A stretch of 64,000 nucleotides of DNA. Origin: Bacteroidales bacterium (GTDB lineage Bacteria > Bacteroidota > Bacteroidia > Bacteroidales > UBA932). Positions 15,815-25,188 of this stretch are shown piece by piece. Location: contig JAEEIQ010000090.1 of the NCBI GenBank assembly GCA_016281435.1, forward strand, positions 62,001 to 126,000, in the 5' to 3' direction. The notes beneath the pieces are model-generated. The model did not search any database, was not told the origin of the DNA, and saw only the letters and a list, made by a program, of their open reading frames with translations. A program made the translations under genes and the position numbers. Within the stretch, counting starts at the first letter, position 1; every line of letters begins with the position of its first letter.

Positions 15815-17587
15815 ATGAAACGGAATACAACTACATTCCTGCGGGCTGCCGTCCAGGCGGCTTTGGCTCTTGCTTTGATTTTGGCCCTCTTCCTCGTCGT
15901 CCATCGCGGGATGCGTTCCGGGGTGCGCGAGCTTCATGTCCTGTCCACGAACGACGTCCACGGGGCATGGTTCGACTCGACTTATGTCGGGAAGCGGGTG
16001 CGGCCGTCCCTTTTCGCCGTCAATTATTACGTGGACAGCCTTCGCAGGGCCGTCGGGCGGCGCAACGTTGTCCTTCTTGACGCGGGGGACTGCCTGCAGG
16101 GGGACAATGCCGCATACTACTATAATTACGTAGCGACGGACAAGCCCCACATCTTCCCCGAACTCGTCTCATACATGGGTTACGATGCCATTGCGGTCGG
16201 CAACCACGATATAGAGACCGGACATCCGGTCTATGACAGGGTCAGCGCCCAGCTGCGCCGCAAGGGCGTCCCCTTCCTGGCGGGCAACGCGGTGCGCACG
16301 GACAACGGGAAGTCCTACTGGCCGGATTACAGGCTTCTGCACCGTTCCGGCCTGAAGGTGCTGGTCCTTGGCTATACCAACGCCAACATGGCGGCCTGGC
16401 TGGGCGAGGAGATATGGTCGGGGATGCGCTTTGAATCGCTCCTTCCCATGGTCCAGCGGCGGGTGGATGAACTTCGCCGCAGGCTGCGTCCGGACGTCGT
16501 CATAGTGGCCGTCCATTCCGGAACCGGGAAAGGCGACGGGGCCGAACTCGAGAGCCAGGGCCTGGATCTGTACCGGAGCCTGCAGGGCGTGGATTTCCTT
16601 CTGTGCAGCCATGACCATCGTCCCTTCCTGGAATGCGACGGGTCGAAGGCCGTGATGAATTCCGGAAGCCGCGCCCATCATATCTGCCACGGTGTCCTGC
16701 GAGCCAGGATGAGCAAGGGCCATGTCGCCGGGAAGGAGATATCCGTCAGCATGATGGACGTTGACGCGAAGAAGGCGGATCCCGCAATGCGGGCCCGTTT
16801 CGCCGCCGCATACAAGGAGGTGAAAGACTTCACGCTCCGCGAGGTCGGGGAGGTCAGCTGCCCGCTGGACATGAGGGAGGCGTTCACCGGCCCTTGTGCC
16901 ATGGTAAACCTTATCCACCTCGTGCAGCTCGACGCCAGCGGGGCGGACATTTCCTTCGCGGCTCCCTTGTCGCAGCGCGGGCGCATCGATGCCGGGAAAC
17001 TGGTGTTCAACGACATGTTCACGGTCTACCCGTACGAGAACACCCTGTTCAAGATACGCCTTACAGGCGACCAGATCCGTTCTTATCTGGAGTTCTCCTA
17101 TGATAAATGGATACGCACGCCGTCCCAGTCGGATCCGCACGTGCTCCGCATAGTAGCCCGTCCCGATCCCAGGTTCGGGCGTGACCGCTGGTCTTTCGAG
17201 AACCGTTCGTACAACTTCGATTCCGCGGCCGGGCTGAACTACACGGTCGATGTCTCCAAGCCGTTCGGGCAGCGGGTAGCTATCAGCGGGATGGCCGGAG
17301 GCGAAGCCTTCGACGGGAGCAAGTCATACACCGTGGCCATGACCTCGTACCGGGCCGCCGGGGCCGGCGGGATGCTCGGGGAAGGGGCAGGGGTGGACCC
17401 CGCGTCGCTGGAAATAGTGGGTAAATATCCTGAGATCCGCAAGCTGGTTTACGACTACATTTCCCGCAAGGGAAAGGTGACCCGGGAGATGCTTTTCGAC
17501 GGGTCCGTGCTCGGAAGCTGGAATTTCGAGCCGACCGGCACCGTGGAAAAGGCGCTTGAAGCCGATTTCGGCTTGCTTTTTAGGTGA
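15815..17587 (+). CDS. 5'-nucleotidase / 2',3'-cyclic phosphodiesterase family protein
   Basis: 590 aa. An N-terminal hydrophobic segment (about 11-30) serves as signal anchor. The metallophosphatase domain has STNDVHG, DAGDCLQGD, GNHDIETG and the later VHSG and CSHDHR motifs that hold two metal ions. The 5'-nucleotidase C-terminal domain starts near 345 (PLDMREAFTG, LSQRGRIDAGKLVFNDMFTVYPYEN) and binds the nucleoside. UshA-like enzymes hydrolyse nucleotides outside the cytoplasm for salvage. Cotranscribed with the preceding envelope gene. Confidence 0.93.
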   Translation: MKRNTTTFLRAAVQAALALALILALFLVVHRGMRSGVRELHVLSTNDVHGAWFDSTYVGKRVRPSLFAVNYYVDSLRRAVGRRNVVLLDAGDCLQGDNAAYYYNYVATDKPHIFPELVSYMGYDAIAVGNHDIETGHPVYDRVSAQLRRKGVPFLAGNAVRTDNGKSYWPDYRLLHRSGLKVLVLGYTNANMAAWLGEEIWSGMRFESLLPMVQRRVDELRRRLRPDVVIVAVHSGTGKGDGAELESQGLDLYRSLQGVDFLLCSHDHRPFLECDGSKAVMNSGSRAHHICHGVLRARMSKGHVAGKEISVSMMDVDAKKADPAMRARFAAAYKEVKDFTLREVGEVSCPLDMREAFTGPCAMVNLIHLVQLDASGADISFAAPLSQRGRIDAGKLVFNDMFTVYPYENTLFKIRLTGDQIRSYLEFSYDKWIRTPSQSDPHVLRIVARPDPRFGRDRWSFENRSYNFDSAAGLNYTVDVSKPFGQRVAISGMAGGEAFDGSKSYTVAMTSYRAAGAGGMLGEGAGVDPASLEIVGKYPEIRKLVYDYISRKGKVTREMLFDGSVLGSWNFEPTGTVEKALEADFGLLFR

Positions 17588-17594
17588 AAACATT

Positions 17595-17624
17595 TTTGAA
17601 ATAGGCTTTTTCTTGCTAAATTTG
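17595..17624 (+). promoter_or_regulatory. Promoter of the exopolysaccharide operon
   Basis: TTTG (17595-17598), 18 bp spacer, TAAATTTG (17617-17624), 29 bp before the first ATG. Confidence 0.8.
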
Positions 17625-17653
17625 CAGGAATATTGCTTTTAATCGCCAGTTTT

Positions 17654-18460
17654 ATGAAATTCAGAGGACTTGCCATGATGGTCGCCATGCTTGCCATGGC
17701 CGCGTCGTGCGTATCTGTGAAGAACATTCCGTATTTCCAGGACCTGTCGGCCGAGAACGTCGACACGATCATCACCGCGACTCCGATCGTGGTGCGCCCT
17801 GACGACAAACTGTCCATTATCGTGAACTGCCCGGATCCGGAGCTTTCATCACTCTTCAACCTGCCTTATATCACGAAGTATCTCGGCCAGACCACGCAGG
17901 GGGTCCTGAACTCCTATTCCCAGGGCGTCAGCGGGTACCTCGTCGGCCCCGACGGATGCATAGACTTCCCCGTGCTCGGCAAGATCGAGATCGCCGGCAA
18001 GACCCGTCCCGAAGTGGCGGATTATATCAAGGAAGAACTCGTACGCCGCAACCTGGTCAAGGATCCCATCGTGACGGTCGACTACATGAACCTCAGCGTC
18101 AGCGTGATGGGCGAGGTCAACAGGCCCGGCCGCATCAGCATCGACAAGGACCGTTTCACCCTTCTCGACGCGCTCAGCGCAGCCGGGGACCTGACGATCT
18201 ACGGAAAGCGCGAGTCCATCAAGGTACAGCGTTCCGAGGGTGGCGTGATGAAGACTTACATGGTGAATCTCTGCTCAGCGAAGGACATCCTCGCATCGCC
18301 GGTATACTACATGCAGCAGAACGACATAATCTACGTCGAGCCCAACGACGTCCGCGCGCGCCAGTCCACGGTCAACGGCAACAACCTGCTCAGCACCTCG
18401 TTCTGGATGTCGGTCGCCTCGCTCGCCGTCACGATTTCCTACTATTTCTTCAGGCCGTAA
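17654..18460 (+). CDS. Polysaccharide export outer-membrane lipoprotein (Wza-like)
   Basis: 268 aa lipoprotein: signal peptide with lipobox AASC (Cys at about 17). A poly-saccharide export domain follows (YLVGPDGCIDFPVLGKIEIAGKTRPEV) with a SLBB domain (VSVMGEVNRPGRISI, LLDALSAAGDLTIYGKR). The last ~20 residues are hydrophobic. Wza-type proteins form the outer-membrane exit pore for capsule or exopolysaccharide. First gene of an operon with the tyrosine autokinase and the PHP phosphatase. Start at ATG 17654 puts the signal peptide correctly; upstream in-frame codons belong to the promoter region. Confidence 0.93.
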   Translation: MKFRGLAMMVAMLAMAASCVSVKNIPYFQDLSAENVDTIITATPIVVRPDDKLSIIVNCPDPELSSLFNLPYITKYLGQTTQGVLNSYSQGVSGYLVGPDGCIDFPVLGKIEIAGKTRPEVADYIKEELVRRNLVKDPIVTVDYMNLSVSVMGEVNRPGRISIDKDRFTLLDALSAAGDLTIYGKRESIKVQRSEGGVMKTYMVNLCSAKDILASPVYYMQQNDIIYVEPNDVRARQSTVNGNNLLSTSFWMSVASLAVTISYYFFRP

Positions 18461-18491
18461 GCCCGAGATTATCCTGTAAACGACACACTCA

Positions 18492-20966
18492 ATGGATACA
18501 CAGAACACATCAGCGGATTCCCGCGGAAACGTCTCCGAGGACAGCATCGGCATCATGGACATCGTCCGCCTTTGCCTCCGCAAATGGTATTGGTTTGTAA
18601 TATCCGCGGGCGTCTGCCTCGCGATAGGCATGCTCAACATACTCAAGACCATCCCGGTCTATGAGCGCAGCAGCACCATCCTCGTCAAGGAGCAGCTCTC
18701 CCGCCGTACTTCGGCCAACGACCTCGAGAGCATGATCAGCTCCGCAGGGGCAGGCGGTACCACATCCCGTCTTGTGAACGAAGTCATCGCCTTCAAGTCC
18801 CCGGCCCTGATGACGGACGTCATCTCCCGCCTCGGACTCGAGACCGAATACTCCTACGACGGGCGTTTCCACCCCACGGTCATCTACGGGGCGAAGGTCC
18901 CTGTGTCCGTCATTTTCTGCGGCGAGCCCCGCAATGTCGCGGCCAGTTTCCAGCTTTCCCCTTCGAAGGATGGTTTCACCCTGTCGAAACTTGTCTATGC
19001 CGATCCCGCCAAGGGCAAGAAAGTCAAGACCAAAAGCGTGACTCCGGCCGCATTCGGCGATACCCTCGACATCAAGGTCGGCAAGATAGTCGTGCTCCCT
19101 TCCGAACTCTTCACCGACGAGTGGACAAAGCCGGTGAACGTCACCAGGCGCACCACCTATGGCGCCACGAGGAAGTTCTCCTCCGAACTTTCCGCCACTC
19201 AGCTCGATGTCAAGAACCGTTCCGATGTCCTCGAGCTCCGCATCAGCGACGTGAACATACAGCGTGCCGATGACATCCTCAGCATGCTGATGAACGTCTA
19301 TAACGAGAACTGGGTTGACGACAAGAACAAGATGGCCATCAGCACATCGATGTTCATCAATGACCGTCTCAAGGTTATCGAGAAGGAACTCGGAAGCGTC
19401 GACGAGAACATTTCCGAATACAAGTCCAAGAACCTCCTGCCGGACGTGGGCGCTGTTTCAAGCATGTACATGTCCCGCAGTTCCGAGACGGCCCGTCAGA
19501 TCCAGGAACTGGACAACCAGCTCTATGTCACGAGGTTCGTCCGCAACTACCTGTCGAACAGCACTGACAACAAGCAGCTTATCCCTATGGCGTCCAGCAT
19601 CCAGCATGCCGGGATCGCCTCGCAGATTTCCGAATACAACAGCGTGGTGCTGAAGAGGAACAGCATAGTCTCCAACTCTTCCGAAAGCAACCCCCTGGCA
19701 CTGAACCTTGCCGAGTCCCTCGAGTCCATGCGCAAGGCCATCGTGGAGGCCATCGACAACCAGGTGAAGACCCTCGAGGTCCAGATGCAGGCCCTGCAGA
19801 AGGAGGACGAGAAGACCAACAAGCGCATCGCCGCCAGCCCGAGCCAGGCCAAGTACCTGCTCTCCGTCGAGCGTCAGCAGAAGGTCAAGGAGTCCCTGTA
19901 CCTCTTCCTTCTCCAGAAACGTGAGGAGAACGAGCTCTCGCAGGCCTTCACGGCATACAACACCCGTCTTATCTCGCCTCCGGGCGGAAGCCTGATCCCG
20001 ACTTCGCCGAAGTCCCGCCAGATCATGCTCATAGCCCTGATCATCGGCCTTCTCATCCCTCTGATGGTGCTCTATCTCATCGAGATCACCAACACCAAGG
20101 TGCGCGGCCGCAAGGACCTCGAGTCACTTACCCTGCCGTTCCTCGGAGAGGTCCCGCAGTACGTCAGCAGCGAGGAGAAGAAGAAGCGCAAGAACCTGCT
20201 CAAGAAGGTGGCTTTCTGGGAGAAACCCGCTGACAAGAGCTCCATCGTCGTCAAGGAAGGCAAACGCGACGTGGTCAACGAGGCCTTCAGGGTCCTGCGT
20301 ACCAACATCGAGTTCATGACGCGCGACAAGGAAGGCGCCGAAGTCATGATCCTGACGTCCTACAACCCCGGGTCCGGCAAGACTTTCCTCTGCATGAACA
20401 CCGCCGAGGCCCTTGCCATCAAGGGGCAGAAGGTGCTCTGCATAGACGGTGACCTCCGTCACGCGTCCCTTTCGCAGTTCGTGGATTCGCCCAAGAAGGG
20501 CTTAAGCGATTATCTCGCCGGCCGTCTCGACGATCTCGATTCCCTGCTCGTGAGGGCTGATGCGAAGCACCATCTGGACATCCTGCCCGTCGGCACGATC
20601 CCTCCGAACCCGTCCGAACTTATAGGAGATCCCCGTTTCCGCAAGGCCGTCGACCACCTCAAAGGCAGATATGACTATGTCTTCATCGACTGCCCGCCTC
20701 TCGATATCGTGGCCGATACGCAGATCATCCAGGATGTTGCCGACAGGACCATCTTCGTGGTCCGCGCCAAGCTCCTCGAGCGTTCGATGCTTCCTGACCT
20801 GCAGCGCATCTACGACGAGAAGAAGTATCACAACATGTGCTATGTGCTGAACGGCACCGAGGCCGGAGACGGACGTTACGCCTATCGCTACGGCTACCGT
20901 TACGGTTATCACTACGGCCACTACGGAAGCCACTACGGCTACTATCACAGCGAAGAGGAGGATTGA
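18492..20966 (+). CDS. Polysaccharide co-polymerase / BY-kinase (Wzc-like)
   Basis: 824 aa. Wzz domain flanked by two membrane helices (about 36-52 and 510-530, the second after the PSxPxxP-like SLIPTSPKSR). The cytoplasmic kinase domain has Walker A NPGSGKT (about 625), Walker A' LCIDGDLRH (about 651) and Walker B YVFIDCPP (about 732). The C-terminus is a tyrosine-rich tail with a dozen Tyr in the last 30 residues, the autophosphorylation cluster. It controls chain length and export together with the Wza-like protein; the downstream PHP phosphatase should dephosphorylate the tail. Confidence 0.94.
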   Translation: MDTQNTSADSRGNVSEDSIGIMDIVRLCLRKWYWFVISAGVCLAIGMLNILKTIPVYERSSTILVKEQLSRRTSANDLESMISSAGAGGTTSRLVNEVIAFKSPALMTDVISRLGLETEYSYDGRFHPTVIYGAKVPVSVIFCGEPRNVAASFQLSPSKDGFTLSKLVYADPAKGKKVKTKSVTPAAFGDTLDIKVGKIVVLPSELFTDEWTKPVNVTRRTTYGATRKFSSELSATQLDVKNRSDVLELRISDVNIQRADDILSMLMNVYNENWVDDKNKMAISTSMFINDRLKVIEKELGSVDENISEYKSKNLLPDVGAVSSMYMSRSSETARQIQELDNQLYVTRFVRNYLSNSTDNKQLIPMASSIQHAGIASQISEYNSVVLKRNSIVSNSSESNPLALNLAESLESMRKAIVEAIDNQVKTLEVQMQALQKEDEKTNKRIAASPSQAKYLLSVERQQKVKESLYLFLLQKREENELSQAFTAYNTRLISPPGGSLIPTSPKSRQIMLIALIIGLLIPLMVLYLIEITNTKVRGRKDLESLTLPFLGEVPQYVSSEEKKKRKNLLKKVAFWEKPADKSSIVVKEGKRDVVNEAFRVLRTNIEFMTRDKEGAEVMILTSYNPGSGKTFLCMNTAEALAIKGQKVLCIDGDLRHASLSQFVDSPKKGLSDYLAGRLDDLDSLLVRADAKHHLDILPVGTIPPNPSELIGDPRFRKAVDHLKGRYDYVFIDCPPLDIVADTQIIQDVADRTIFVVRAKLLERSMLPDLQRIYDEKKYHNMCYVLNGTEAGDGRYAYRYGYRYGYHYGHYGSHYGYYHSEEED

Positions 20967-20967
20967 C

Positions 20968-21684
20968 GTGTCGATCTTCACCCGCAAGACCAGTTTCAAT
21001 CGGTGTAGTTTCCTGAGGGGCTACACCGATTGTCATTGTCATATCCTTCCGGGAGTGGACGACGGCTTCCGCACGATGGAAGACTCCCTCGCGGCCCTGG
21101 CGATGTACGAGGAGGCAGGGATTTCAGGCGTCTGGCTTACTCCGCACATCATGGAAGACGTTCCCAACAAGACCGGATTCCTGAGGGAAAGGTTCTCCGA
21201 ACTCCAGGCTGCCTATTCCGGGCCGATAAGACTGCGTCTCGCCGCCGAGAACATGCTGGACGCCCTGTTCGAGCAGAGGCTCGCCGAAGGGGACCTGCTT
21301 ACGTTCAGCGGCAAATTCCTCCTTGTCGAGACTTCGTATTTCAACCCTCCGATGGACATGGACGGCATCATTTCGAAAATCAAGTCCGCCGGACTATTCC
21401 CCATCCTGGCCCATCCGGAGCGGTACATGTACATGGATGAGCGGGAATATGCCGGGCTCAAGGCGCAGGGAGTGCTTTTCCAGCTGAACCTTCCTTCGCT
21501 TGTCGGAGCATACGGTTCGACCGTCCGTTCCAAGGCCGAGATGATCCTGAAGAAAGGCTGGTATGAACTGAGCGGCACGGACCTGCACCGCAAGAGTGCC
21601 TTCACCCATCTCCTCGATGAGTCTTTCCCGGCCAAAATAGCGGCCAGATTGCCTTCCGCATCTTTTTTCCTGTCCCAGCTATGA
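20968..21684 (+). CDS. Tyrosine-protein phosphatase, CpsB/CapC PHP type
   Basis: 238 aa, GTG start one base after the kinase stop. PHP-fold motifs: DCHCHILPGVDDG (about 20-32), TPHIMED, ENMLD, LVETSY, LAHPERY and GTDLHRKS supply the His/Asp/Glu ligands of the metal centre. The family removes phosphate from the Tyr tail of BY-kinases, which fits its position. It overlaps rfbC by ATGA, so translation is coupled. Confidence 0.92.
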   Translation: MSIFTRKTSFNRCSFLRGYTDCHCHILPGVDDGFRTMEDSLAALAMYEEAGISGVWLTPHIMEDVPNKTGFLRERFSELQAAYSGPIRLRLAAENMLDALFEQRLAEGDLLTFSGKFLLVETSYFNPPMDMDGIISKIKSAGLFPILAHPERYMYMDEREYAGLKAQGVLFQLNLPSLVGAYGSTVRSKAEMILKKGWYELSGTDLHRKSAFTHLLDESFPAKIAARLPSASFFLSQL

Positions 21685-22220
21685 GACTTGAAGCCACGGA
21701 TATCGGGGATGTGATGCTCCTGCACACGGAAATGCTCCATGACGAAAGGGGGTATTTCTCGGAAATGTACTCCAGGCGCATACTTCCCGTGAGCTTCGTC
21801 CAGCAGAACGAAAGCAGTTCCGTCTACGGCGTGCTGCGCGGCCTCCATTACCAGAAGCTTCCGCATGCGCAGTCCAAGCTGGTCCGATGCCTGGAAGGTC
21901 GCATCCTCGATGTCGCGGTGGACATCCGCCGCGGCTCCCCGACATTCGGCCGCAGCGTTTGCATGGAGCTTTCTTCGGAAAACCGTCTGCAGCTTTTCAT
22001 CCCCACCGGCTTCGCGCACGGTTTCTCCGTCCTCTCTCCGAAGGCCGTCGTACAGTACATGTGCGACGAGTTCTACCACCCTGAATCCGAGGCCGGAATC
22101 AACCCGCTCGATCCTGCCCTCGGGCTGGACTGGGGCCTGTCCGCCCAGGAGATGATACTGAAGGAGAAGGACCGCAAATGGCCCTTCCTAGCCGAGTCCA
22201 AGCCCGATTTTCAATACTGA
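21681..22220 (+). CDS. rfbC: dTDP-4-dehydrorhamnose 3,5-epimerase
   Basis: 179 aa cupin enzyme of the dTDP-L-rhamnose pathway. VLRGLHYQKLPHAQSKLVR contains the catalytic His and the substrate-binding Lys, and FIPTGFAHGFSVLS is the second signature. The other rfb genes are not in the window. Overlaps the phosphatase gene by 4 bp; asnA follows 5 bp after its stop. Its place here suggests that the exported polysaccharide contains rhamnose or a related sugar. Confidence 0.95.
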   Translation: MRLEATDIGDVMLLHTEMLHDERGYFSEMYSRRILPVSFVQQNESSSVYGVLRGLHYQKLPHAQSKLVRCLEGRILDVAVDIRRGSPTFGRSVCMELSSENRLQLFIPTGFAHGFSVLSPKAVVQYMCDEFYHPESEAGINPLDPALGLDWGLSAQEMILKEKDRKWPFLAESKPDFQY

Positions 22221-22225
22221 ATACC

Positions 22226-23233
22226 ATGTTAGTCATACCGAAAGGATACCGCGACCTGCTCGGCAGCGCAGAAGCCAACGAAAGGGCCATCAAGGCCGTC
22301 AAGGACATGTTCCAGCAGAACCTGTCCGCCCAGCTGGCGCTGCTGCGCGTGACCGCCCCGATGGTCGTTCTCTCAGGAACCGGACTCAACGACGAGCTGA
22401 ACGGGGTGGAACGTCCCGTTTCCTTCCCTGTGAAGGATCTGGGGGAGCAGCGCGCAGAAGTCGTCCATTCCCTCGCGAAATGGAAGAGGGTGAAGCTTGC
22501 CCGGCTCGGGACCGCTCCCGGAAGGGGTATCTATACGGACATGAACGCCTTGCGTCCGGATGAGGAACTGGACAACATCCACTCCATCTACGTGGACCAG
22601 TGGGACTGGGAAAAGGTCATCCTTCCGGAAGACAGGAACATGGATTACCTTAAAAGGACGGTCCGGCGCATCTATGAGGCCGTCAAGGTCACGGAGAACA
22701 GGTTGTTCGTGGAATTCCCGCAGCTTGTGCCCGCCCTTCCGGACGAGGTTTCCTTCATATCTTCCGAAGAGCTGCTGCAGCGCTATCCCGACCTTTCCCC
22801 TAAGGAAAGGGAGAACGAGATCACCCGCATTCACGGCGCCGTTTTCGTGACCGGCATCGGTGGCGCCTTGTCCGACGGTCATCCGCACGACGGGCGTGCC
22901 GCCGACTACGACGACTGGACCCTGAACGGGGACTTGCTCCTGTGGAACCCCATATTGGAGAGCGCTTTCGAAATCTCCAGCATGGGAATCAGGGTGGATG
23001 CCGCCGCGCTGCACCGCCAGCTCGAAATCCGCGGGGAGACTTCCAAGGAGAGCCTGTACTACCACAGCGAACTCCTCGCAGGGAGACTCCCGCAGACCAT
23101 AGGAGGGGGAATAGGGCAGTCCCGCCTCTGCATGTTCCTTTTGCGCAAGGCCCATATAGGAGAGATACAGAGCAGCCTCTGGCCCGAAAGCATGCGCCAG
23201 CTCTGCTCGGAAGCCGGAATTGAACTCGTATGA
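22226..23233 (+). CDS. asnA: Aspartate-ammonia ligase
   Basis: 335 aa class II tRNA-synthetase-like enzyme making asparagine from aspartate, ammonia and ATP. Start MLVIPKGYRDLL at 22226. Diagnostic segments include SGTGLNDELNGVERPV, GRGIYTDMNALRPDEE, SIYVDQWDWEKVI, DGRAADYDDW and GGGIGQSRLCM. Follows rfbC by 5 bp and overlaps dsbD by 4 bp; it is probably a passenger in this long transcript rather than part of polysaccharide export. Confidence 0.96.
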   Translation: MLVIPKGYRDLLGSAEANERAIKAVKDMFQQNLSAQLALLRVTAPMVVLSGTGLNDELNGVERPVSFPVKDLGEQRAEVVHSLAKWKRVKLARLGTAPGRGIYTDMNALRPDEELDNIHSIYVDQWDWEKVILPEDRNMDYLKRTVRRIYEAVKVTENRLFVEFPQLVPALPDEVSFISSEELLQRYPDLSPKERENEITRIHGAVFVTGIGGALSDGHPHDGRAADYDDWTLNGDLLLWNPILESAFEISSMGIRVDAAALHRQLEIRGETSKESLYYHSELLAGRLPQTIGGGIGQSRLCMFLLRKAHIGEIQSSLWPESMRQLCSEAGIELV

Positions 23234-25179
23234 TGAAAAAGATACTGCTTGCCATCGCTTTCCTGGCGCCGGCCATTGCCGTTTCCGCCCAGGTCCTGCA
23301 TCCCCTGAGCTGGAGAGTCTCTGCGGAGCAGCTTGAATCCGAAGTATATGAACTTCATGCTGTCGGGACCTTCGCCGCCCCCGGCTGGCATATATACGAC
23401 CTTTCGGACAACGGGGCCACGGGCCCTTCCGCAACCGTGTTCAAGGTGAGCGGAGTGCCGGTCCTGGATGGCCCCCGCATCGTTTCCGAGGTCCGTCGGG
23501 TGATGGATCCCGCCTTCGGCAGGGAGATAGGCATCTGCCCCGGTCCGGTGGAGATAGTGCAGAAGGTCTCGGTGCCTGGCGGGGAAGCCGCAGATGCCGT
23601 GGTCACGATAGAATGGCAGTGCTGCAATGACGGCTCCTGCATAGCCCCGGAAGAAGGGGAGTACAAGGTGCGGGTCGGCACTGTCGTGAAGGAGGCCTCG
23701 GCGAAGCCTGCCGGGAGCAGCGGACGTTCGCTCTGGGCCCTCATCCTCGAGGCCATAGCCTGGGGTTTCGTCGCCCTTCTGACTCCCTGTGTCTTCCCCA
23801 TGGTCCCGATGACCGTGAGCTTCTTCCTGAAGCAGAATGACAAGGCCGGAGGCCGAAGGCGCGGTCGCTGGCTTGCCTCGGTATTCGGGCTTTCGATAGT
23901 GGCCCTTTACACGCTTCCCATCGCCGTGATCATCCTGGTCACGTATCTGACGGGAGGCGCCGCCGTGACAGCGGATATCTTCAACTGGCTTGCCACGCAC
24001 TGGCTGCCGAACATCCTGTTCTTCATTATCTTCATGGTGTTCGCCGCCTCCTTCTTCGGGGCTTTCGAGATCACGCTGCCGAGTTCGCTCGTCAACAGGT
24101 CCGACGCGAAATCGGACAAGGGCGGGCTGGTCGGAGTCTTTTTCGTGGCCCTGACGCTGGTGCTGGTCTCGTTCTCATGTACCGGGCCGATCGTGGGCTC
24201 CGTGCTTATCAAATCCACCCAGGGACAGTTCTGGGAGCCCATAGTCACGATGCTGGCCTTCTCCGTCGCGTTCGCCCTGCCGTTCACCGTGCTGGCCTTC
24301 GTGCCTTCGCTGCTCAAGAAACTTCCCAAGAGCGGCGGATGGCTGAACAGCGTGAAGGTGGTGCTCGGCTTCATCGAGGTCGCCCTCGGGTTCAAGTTCC
24401 TCAGCGTCGCCGACCAGACCTATCACTGGGGCCTTCTCGACCGTGAAGTGTACCTGGCCATCTGGATAGTCGTCTTCACCCTTCTCGGGCTCTATCTGCT
24501 CGGCAAGATCCGTTTCGCAAACGACAGCCCGGTGCAGCACCTGACTGTTTTCCGCCTGGTGCTGGTCATCGCCGTGTTCAGTTTTGTGGCCTATATGGTT
24601 CCCGGGATGTGGGGCGCCCCCCTGAAGGCCCTTTCGGGCTATCTTCCGCCGATAACGACTCAGGATTTCAACCTTGACAGGCCGGCCCCGGTGACATACG
24701 CGGCTGGTGAGCCGCAGCGGTCCGGGGAGCGGAAGTATGCCGATTTCCTCGAACTTCCATACGGTATCGAGGCCTGGTTCGACTATGGGCAGGCCCGCGA
24801 GGCTGCGCTGGCTTCCGGCAAACCTCTCCTCGTCGATTTCACCGGCCACGGCTGCGTGAATTGCCGTGAGATGGAGACGCGAGTGTGGTCTGACCCGCGC
24901 GTGCTGAAGATGATGAAGGAGGATTACGTGGTCTGCGCACTTTTCGCCGACGACAAGAAAATCCTTCCGGCGGAGGATTGGGTCACGACGCCCGACGGCA
25001 AGGTGCTCAAGAGCCTCGGGAAGGTCAATTCCTGGTTTGCGATGACGCGCTTCAACGTCAACGCCCAGCCTTATTACGCAATCCTCGATCCCGTCACCGA
25101 AGCGCACAAGGTACCTTCACGGGGCTACAATCTCGATGTCGAAGCCTTCGTGGAGTTCCTCCGCGAGGGCTTGAAATGA
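23230..25179 (+). CDS. dsbD: Thiol:disulfide interchange protein DsbD
   Basis: 649 aa. Signal peptide (1-20), an N-terminal periplasmic domain (22-150) with QCCNDGSC, a membrane domain of eight helices (about 165-480) with the conserved TPCVFPMVPMT and FSCTGPIVGS cysteine segments, and a C-terminal thioredoxin domain with CVNC (about 541-544). The protein passes electrons from cytoplasmic thioredoxin to periplasmic thiols. Overlaps asnA by 4 bp. Confidence 0.95.
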   Translation: MMKKILLAIAFLAPAIAVSAQVLHPLSWRVSAEQLESEVYELHAVGTFAAPGWHIYDLSDNGATGPSATVFKVSGVPVLDGPRIVSEVRRVMDPAFGREIGICPGPVEIVQKVSVPGGEAADAVVTIEWQCCNDGSCIAPEEGEYKVRVGTVVKEASAKPAGSSGRSLWALILEAIAWGFVALLTPCVFPMVPMTVSFFLKQNDKAGGRRRGRWLASVFGLSIVALYTLPIAVIILVTYLTGGAAVTADIFNWLATHWLPNILFFIIFMVFAASFFGAFEITLPSSLVNRSDAKSDKGGLVGVFFVALTLVLVSFSCTGPIVGSVLIKSTQGQFWEPIVTMLAFSVAFALPFTVLAFVPSLLKKLPKSGGWLNSVKVVLGFIEVALGFKFLSVADQTYHWGLLDREVYLAIWIVVFTLLGLYLLGKIRFANDSPVQHLTVFRLVLVIAVFSFVAYMVPGMWGAPLKALSGYLPPITTQDFNLDRPAPVTYAAGEPQRSGERKYADFLELPYGIEAWFDYGQAREAALASGKPLLVDFTGHGCVNCREMETRVWSDPRVLKMMKEDYVVCALFADDKKILPAEDWVTTPDGKVLKSLGKVNSWFAMTRFNVNAQPYYAILDPVTEAHKVPSRGYNLDVEAFVEFLREGLK

Positions 25180-25188
25180 TTTGTTCCC

